Assembly (NCBI GenBank): GCA_029204225.1
Contig: CM055098.1
Location: 9,343,746-9,407,745 of the forward strand
Origin: Diphasiastrum complanatum
Taxonomy: Eukaryota > Streptophyta > Lycopodiopsida > Lycopodiales > Lycopodiaceae
Direction: 5' to 3'
Length of the DNA: 64,000 nucleotides
The notes beneath the pieces are model-generated. The model did no database searches and was not told where the DNA came from. It saw only the letters and a program-made list of their open reading frames with translations. A program made the translations under genes and the position numbers. Positions 59,684 through 64,000 of the stretch are shown here, one piece after another (the first letter of the stretch is position 1; the number at the start of each line of letters is the position of its first letter).

Positions 59684-61470
59684 CTAAGAAGTAAGCAAAG
59701 AATCAGTAAATAGATCCTCCCAAGCAGAGGATCTGTCAACAGCTACCTTGTGTATACGAGTAGAACCTTCTTCTTCAAAATCTTGAGTTGTTGCAATAAT
59801 CTCTTTCCAAACCGAGTATTGAATTTTGGATTGTTTGCCAGAATAATTTGATAAAAATCTTCGAGCTTTGGATCCTTCAATGCTCGGCTTGCTTGGAATA
59901 TTTCTTGGTTTACCTGATAGCTTGTCATCTTTTTTTATTTTAACGTGGCCTTTATGTAAGCCTACTTTAGACAACACATCCTCTAATCTGGAAATAGCTT
60001 CCTTCGCATCTGCCTCTGACTCGGAATTCCATGCAAACAAGATGTGAAGATATATTATTTTTCTATAATACGCACCTCCGCATGCAATGTACAGATTTGA
60101 ACATTTTGAAGAGGAATCGGTAGTACAGGTTTCCAATTAGGATCTTCTCGATCTCTTGATATTTATGTACTCCTTGTCATGTCTTTTGTTGTCTTCATGC
60201 AGTACAAACAAGGGTGTTTAGACTTAGCGCCATGGGATACATTGAACATACATTTTAATGTCTTCAGATCTCCTGCTAAATGCCATTCAATGTTGAAAGT
60301 GCCAATTCCAAGAATATTGAGTGGAACTCCCTCCATGTGATTTTTTATGGTGGCAGGATATGACGTTCTATTAAATATCCATGAGAGAATGTCATGGTCT
60401 TCTTTCATCACATACAAAAATGTGATTAGCCTCATAATATTAACATAGAGAAGATTTTCCAAATGAAATCCATATTATCCCTATTGATTATGCGAAGAAA
60501 CTGCTATACTTGAAATGCTGCCAACCACTAGATATCATTTTCTGATTGAACACTGAAATTGAGGCCTTCTGAGTCTTCTGAATTTGAAAGTGCTCCATTC
60601 ATGATCATGAGACTGACTCTTTCCATTTTTTGTCCTTTTATAATTTCAGACTCATCTAACTTGAGAACAACTATCAACTTGTTATTGACATTCTCATTTG
60701 TAATACCGTAAAAAAATGTAGTAACTGATTAATGTCAATAAATAAGTTGCTGGAATTGTTATATGCTAGACTTTCTCCTTTCGAGCAATACACTTCATTG
60801 TTATGAGATGGATTACCAACTATTGTCTGCATACCTTGGTTTAACATGGCTCATTTTTTTAAAAGATGAAATGGTCGCGGGATTGGAAACTTTTTAATAT
60901 TTACCTGTGCAAATGCCTCCTTTATCATCTTAAACATTGTTGCATATGCTTCTCTACTGATGCTAATCACATGCCCCCTGAAGCAATGTAGTGTCTAATA
61001 TTTTTTCAACTTCATTCATAATGCTATCAGTAACTGAAGCCTTAATCTTTTTCATTTTATTATTGTTTAACATTGATTTCATAGATTTAGAAGTCAAGAC
61101 ATAGCCTAGTGAGTTTCCAATCGAAATCTCATCGGCCAAATGGTCTTCAACAACCAATGTTGATCTGCATTGCAAACATAATGTTCATGAAAATGTCAGT
61201 AGAAATTAGGACACTCATAGTATTCACATCAGTATAATAAGCAAATCAACAGAAAGTTGAAATGAATAAATAACAAAACTAGTGATTATGAATTAATCAA
61301 AAAGTTCAAGCAATATTCAATACCAAATAAGCTATAACTTACTTGAATGCATGGATTCGTCTTTTTCTATGACCTCCTCTAGATGATAATCACATATATC
61401 CTTGTTTACCAGTTTTTCCTCTTGTTGCTTCGGATTTTTCTGTTGAGCACATCCATATCTCTAACAAGAG
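59684..61470 (-). pseudogene. Transposase-like gene relic, possibly spliced
   Basis: Minus strand: basic KRRIHAFK (near 61350) with a GTAAG donor, an acceptor near 61165, then STLVVEDHLADEISIGNSLG and VTDSIMNEVEKILDTTLLQG. A shift, then ISREAYATMFKMIKEAFAQ with a GTAAAT donor near 60905. KLIVVLKLDESEIIKGQKME follows near 60690, VMKEDHDILSWIFNRTSYP and NIEWHLAGDLKTLKCMFNVS with a KHPCLYCMK Cys pair (60450-60190), and finally PRNIPSKPSIEGSKARRFLS to the stop at 59684. The GDLK ... GA ... PC-x2-C block recalls uncharacterised RNase H-like transposase proteins, but I cannot name the superfamily. Several shifts and stops. Confidence 0.4.
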
Positions 61471-61599
61471 ACAAATATGAGACAAAATTCATGAGACCTA
61501 CTTGTGGCCTTGACGTATGAAATTTTCGCAAAGCGCTAAATTGCCAATATATTAACTCATCTCTGAGCACAATCTCTTCCAGTTGGAAGCCAAAATTAT

Positions 61600-62451
61600 T
61601 GTTAAAATATCACTTCTAGCTTGTTGTATCTTGTAGATCTCAAGTTATTTGAGCTTGATAGGATCTCACACGTGTGGAGTCTGTTCCCACATGTGAAAGA
61701 ATGTACATAAGTCATTTTTATGAAGTTAGATTGGTTTTAGCTTGATCTACACTAGTGTGAAATTGACCTTTGAGTAGAATCTTGAAAATGGTCAAATTGG
61801 TCAAAATTTTTGTAAATAGATTGGACTTCCATGTGAATGAGTTATTACTCACACATGTCAAGATACCATTCACACGTGTGGATAAGCTTATAGAAGATAA
61901 GATAGGAAGATTCCATTAGATCCTATTTCATAGAGAATATTCCTATAAATGTGGAAGACTAGCTTTTTGTTTTCTAGCCAAAGAGAATAGTCAACTTTGG
62001 GAAATGAGCACATATGGCTCCCATTGGTGGATCTGGATGACTAAGCACTCTTCACATGTGTGAAGGCCTGCTGGACAGTACACAACTCGTGGATATACTT
62101 GATCTTTAAAGAGATCAACCAAATCAATAACAAGTTGATGTGACATTGGCAAATTCTAGTTTTGTTGAGATTTCCACATTTGTCTTGAGTTTTGATGAAT
62201 GAAATGCATTTGTAAGTTAATGTACTTTACTCTCTGTAAACAGGCCGTACAGTTATTGTCCTCCACACGTGTGAGGCCGCCCATCCATGTGTTTGATCAT
62301 TTGATCCATTGCTCTTGCTTAAATCATAGTGTAAAGCATCTAGATCAAGATCTAAGATCTAGAACTTGATAGATCTTTGGATTAAGCAATTAATAACTCT
62401 TAATGATTGATAGTACAATCAATATTTGTCCATTTTCTCTGAAAATTGACA
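61600..62451 (+). repeat. 5' LTR of Copia A (right-edge element)
   Basis: TGTTAAAATATCAC ... AAAATTGACA, about 852 bp, ending directly before the PBS. The start is chosen from the TG next to a family-like sequence and could be off. Contains at least five CACACGTGTG/CACATGTG palindromes. Confidence 0.65.
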
Positions 62452-62463
62452 TGGTATCAGAGC
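62452..62463 (+). other. Primer-binding site of right-edge Copia A
   Basis: TGGTATCAGAGC directly after the LTR, complementary to initiator Met-tRNA. Confidence 0.93.
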
Positions 62464-63044
62464 CAAGTCTAAGAGTGATCTAAATGATTAATAGTACTTG
62501 AGAAATCATTGACAATTTGTTGTTTTTGAGTTCTAATTGAGAGGGCGAGTTCAAAGAGAGAAGTAACATCATTGTTTTTGGTCAAGATCGATTTGTGGGA
62601 TGCTGAAGTACTATCCACACGTGTGAAACCATACAACAACCTTCAAAGTAACTTCCACAAGTGTTTTTGATCCAAAAAAGTGCATACTAGTCCAAAATTC
62701 AAGGTTTTTAGTGCATTGTCTAGGTCTAGTTCAATCTATTGAATGCTAATGATCAAATAGTGATTTGAGTCATTGAAGTGATTCATTTTGAAGCATTAGA
62801 TCAGATCTTTAAGGTTGATTTGTTCAGATCTTAAGTGTGTGTGGAATATCAAACCAATTTGAACTAGAATCAATTTCTTTGAGGAGTGAATTGCTAGGAT
62901 ATTTGTAGTTGATCTATTATACCATCATCCAAGTTGAACTAGGATTGATTGGGCCGAGATCAAAAGCTTCTTGAAAGCTAGAAATCTATCTTAGATCACA
63001 CCTTATCAAGAGAACTTTGTGTATCTCATAGGCTTTCATTCAAA

Positions 63045-64000
63045 ATGGGTGGATATATGTTAGAATCTAGTGAGAAACTAACTTCCACAAACTATTCCAT
63101 TTGGAAAGTAAGAATGGAATCACTACTAGTGGTTCATGATCTCTTTGATATTGTCTTAGGAGTTGAGGAAGAGCCTCAAGCTCCCTAAGAATAACTAAAA
63201 TACAAGAAGAGGGTTAGATTAGCTCTACACTGCTTGAAGTTAAATGTAAGCAATGACCTCTTGAAGGAGGTGGCTTCTTGTACCACATCAAAAGTGGCTT
63301 GGGATTCACTAAAGAACATTTATGAATCCAATAACACTTCAAGAGTGCTTATGCTAAGAAACTTGATCTTGCAAAGCATGAGGGGAAGTGGAGAAAATGG
63401 ACAAGAGTATGTCCTAAGGATAAAATCCTTGAACAAAGAATTGGATCTATAGGAGAGAAGATCCAAGATAATGAACTAGTACAAGTAATCTTGAATGGAT
63501 TAGGAGATGAGTTCTCTAATCTAGTTCAATCTTTTGCTATTCAAGACCAACTTCCATCAATTGAAAAATTGCATAATGTTCTTGTTGTCGAGGAGAGTAG
63601 GATTCTACACCTCAAAACAAGAATGGGGTCCTTATCACTACATAATGGTGATGAGAAAGCAAACTTCACATCTAAAGGCAAGAAGAAGTCTCATCCTTTC
63701 AAGAAGATCCAAGGCAAGGAGGCCAAGGCAAAGGATGGAGCATCTACCTCCAAAGGGAAGCAAAAGAACAAAGCAAAGTTGAATTGTTTCTTTTGTGGGA
63801 AGAAAGGACACTTTGCTTCCGAATGCTATAAGAAGAAGAATGCACAAGGGAATGAAGATCAAGGCAATCTTGCACAAGGGGAGGAGAAAGAAGATGGCTT
63901 CAACACATCCTTGATGGTAGCACCTATACCAACATCAAGCCAAGAGACATGGTGAATTGATAGTGGGGCTAGTTCCCACATGTCATTCAACAAGCATTAT
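63045..64000 (+). pseudogene. Copia family A gag-protease, partial
   Basis: Starts MGGYMLESSEKLTSTNYSIW. Two TAA codons at about 63188-63196 replace residues of the usual GGQEL segment. The frame continues LALHCLKLNVSNDLLKEVAS, WDSLKNIYESNNTSRVLMLR; a one-base loss near 63447 shifts it; then SIGEKIQDNELVQVILNGLG, a lysine-rich stretch and zinc knuckle CFFCGKKGHFASEC. TGA at 63954 replaces the second Trp of WWIDSGASSHM (TGG-to-TGA), and protease continues to the window edge. Lysine-rich spacing around the knuckle matches the 3903-4874 copy. Confidence 0.9.

Larger units (their letters stand above)
61600..64000 (+). mobile_element. Copia family A element, 5' part, cut by the window edge
   Basis: LTR (61600-62451), PBS (62452-62463), leader (to 63044), gag (63045-63953) and the start of protease (WIDSGASSHMSF), continuing past the window. 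Same family as the antisense copies at 3903 and 38766; gag blocks are closely alike. Confidence 0.85.

Overview
The window is eukaryotic nuclear DNA from a land plant. Two genes are split by GT-AG introns: a LysM receptor-like kinase with its plant-specific C-terminus, and the rRNA methyltransferase EMG1/NEP1. The retroelement primer-binding sites match plant initiator methionine tRNA, and most of the sequence is decayed Copia, Gypsy and LINE DNA with very long CT/GA microsatellites. Multi-kilobase TE-filled introns suggest a large-genome plant (fern, lycophyte or gymnosperm rather than a compact angiosperm). No marker fixes the taxon, so this is inference.

Layout. 1479-22702 (+): the last seven exons of a LYK3-like kinase, 287 codons with intact catalytic motifs. 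Its 5' exons lie left of the window. Intron 2 holds an antisense Copia family A fragment. Intron 5 (14.2 kb) holds a decayed Copia family B copy with a hairpin-bearing insertion, a LINE reverse-transcriptase relic, and a full-length Copia family B element sitting inside a CT microsatellite. 23.4-27.1 kb: an LTR fragment and a compact cluster of three small unfamiliar ORFs, one an H3 histone fold with a long C-terminal extension. 26.7-29.3 kb: a gag-only LTR element whose LTR is paired with an inverted copy, giving about 410-bp arms. 29.7-31.6 kb: a tandem satellite array. 31.6-38.3 kb: microsatellites and small duplications, no recognised gene. 38.8-40.5 kb: antisense Copia A relic.

44303-53645 (+): a complete EMG1/NEP1 gene, seven exons and 230 codons. 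Exon 1 is separated from the rest by a 7.85-kb intron containing two Gypsy relics, an ORF1-only LINE-like element and inverted and tandem repeats. 53.7-57.6 kb: AT-rich, nothing recognised. 57.6-58.0 kb: a conserved-looking ORF I cannot name. 59.7-61.5 kb (-): a spliced or decayed transposase-like relic. 61600-64000 (+): LTR, PBS and gag of another Copia A element running off the right edge.

Only the two host genes look capable of making full proteins. Almost every retroelement frame is broken by stops that one C-to-T (or G-to-A) change explains, as expected from decay of methylated, silenced DNA.
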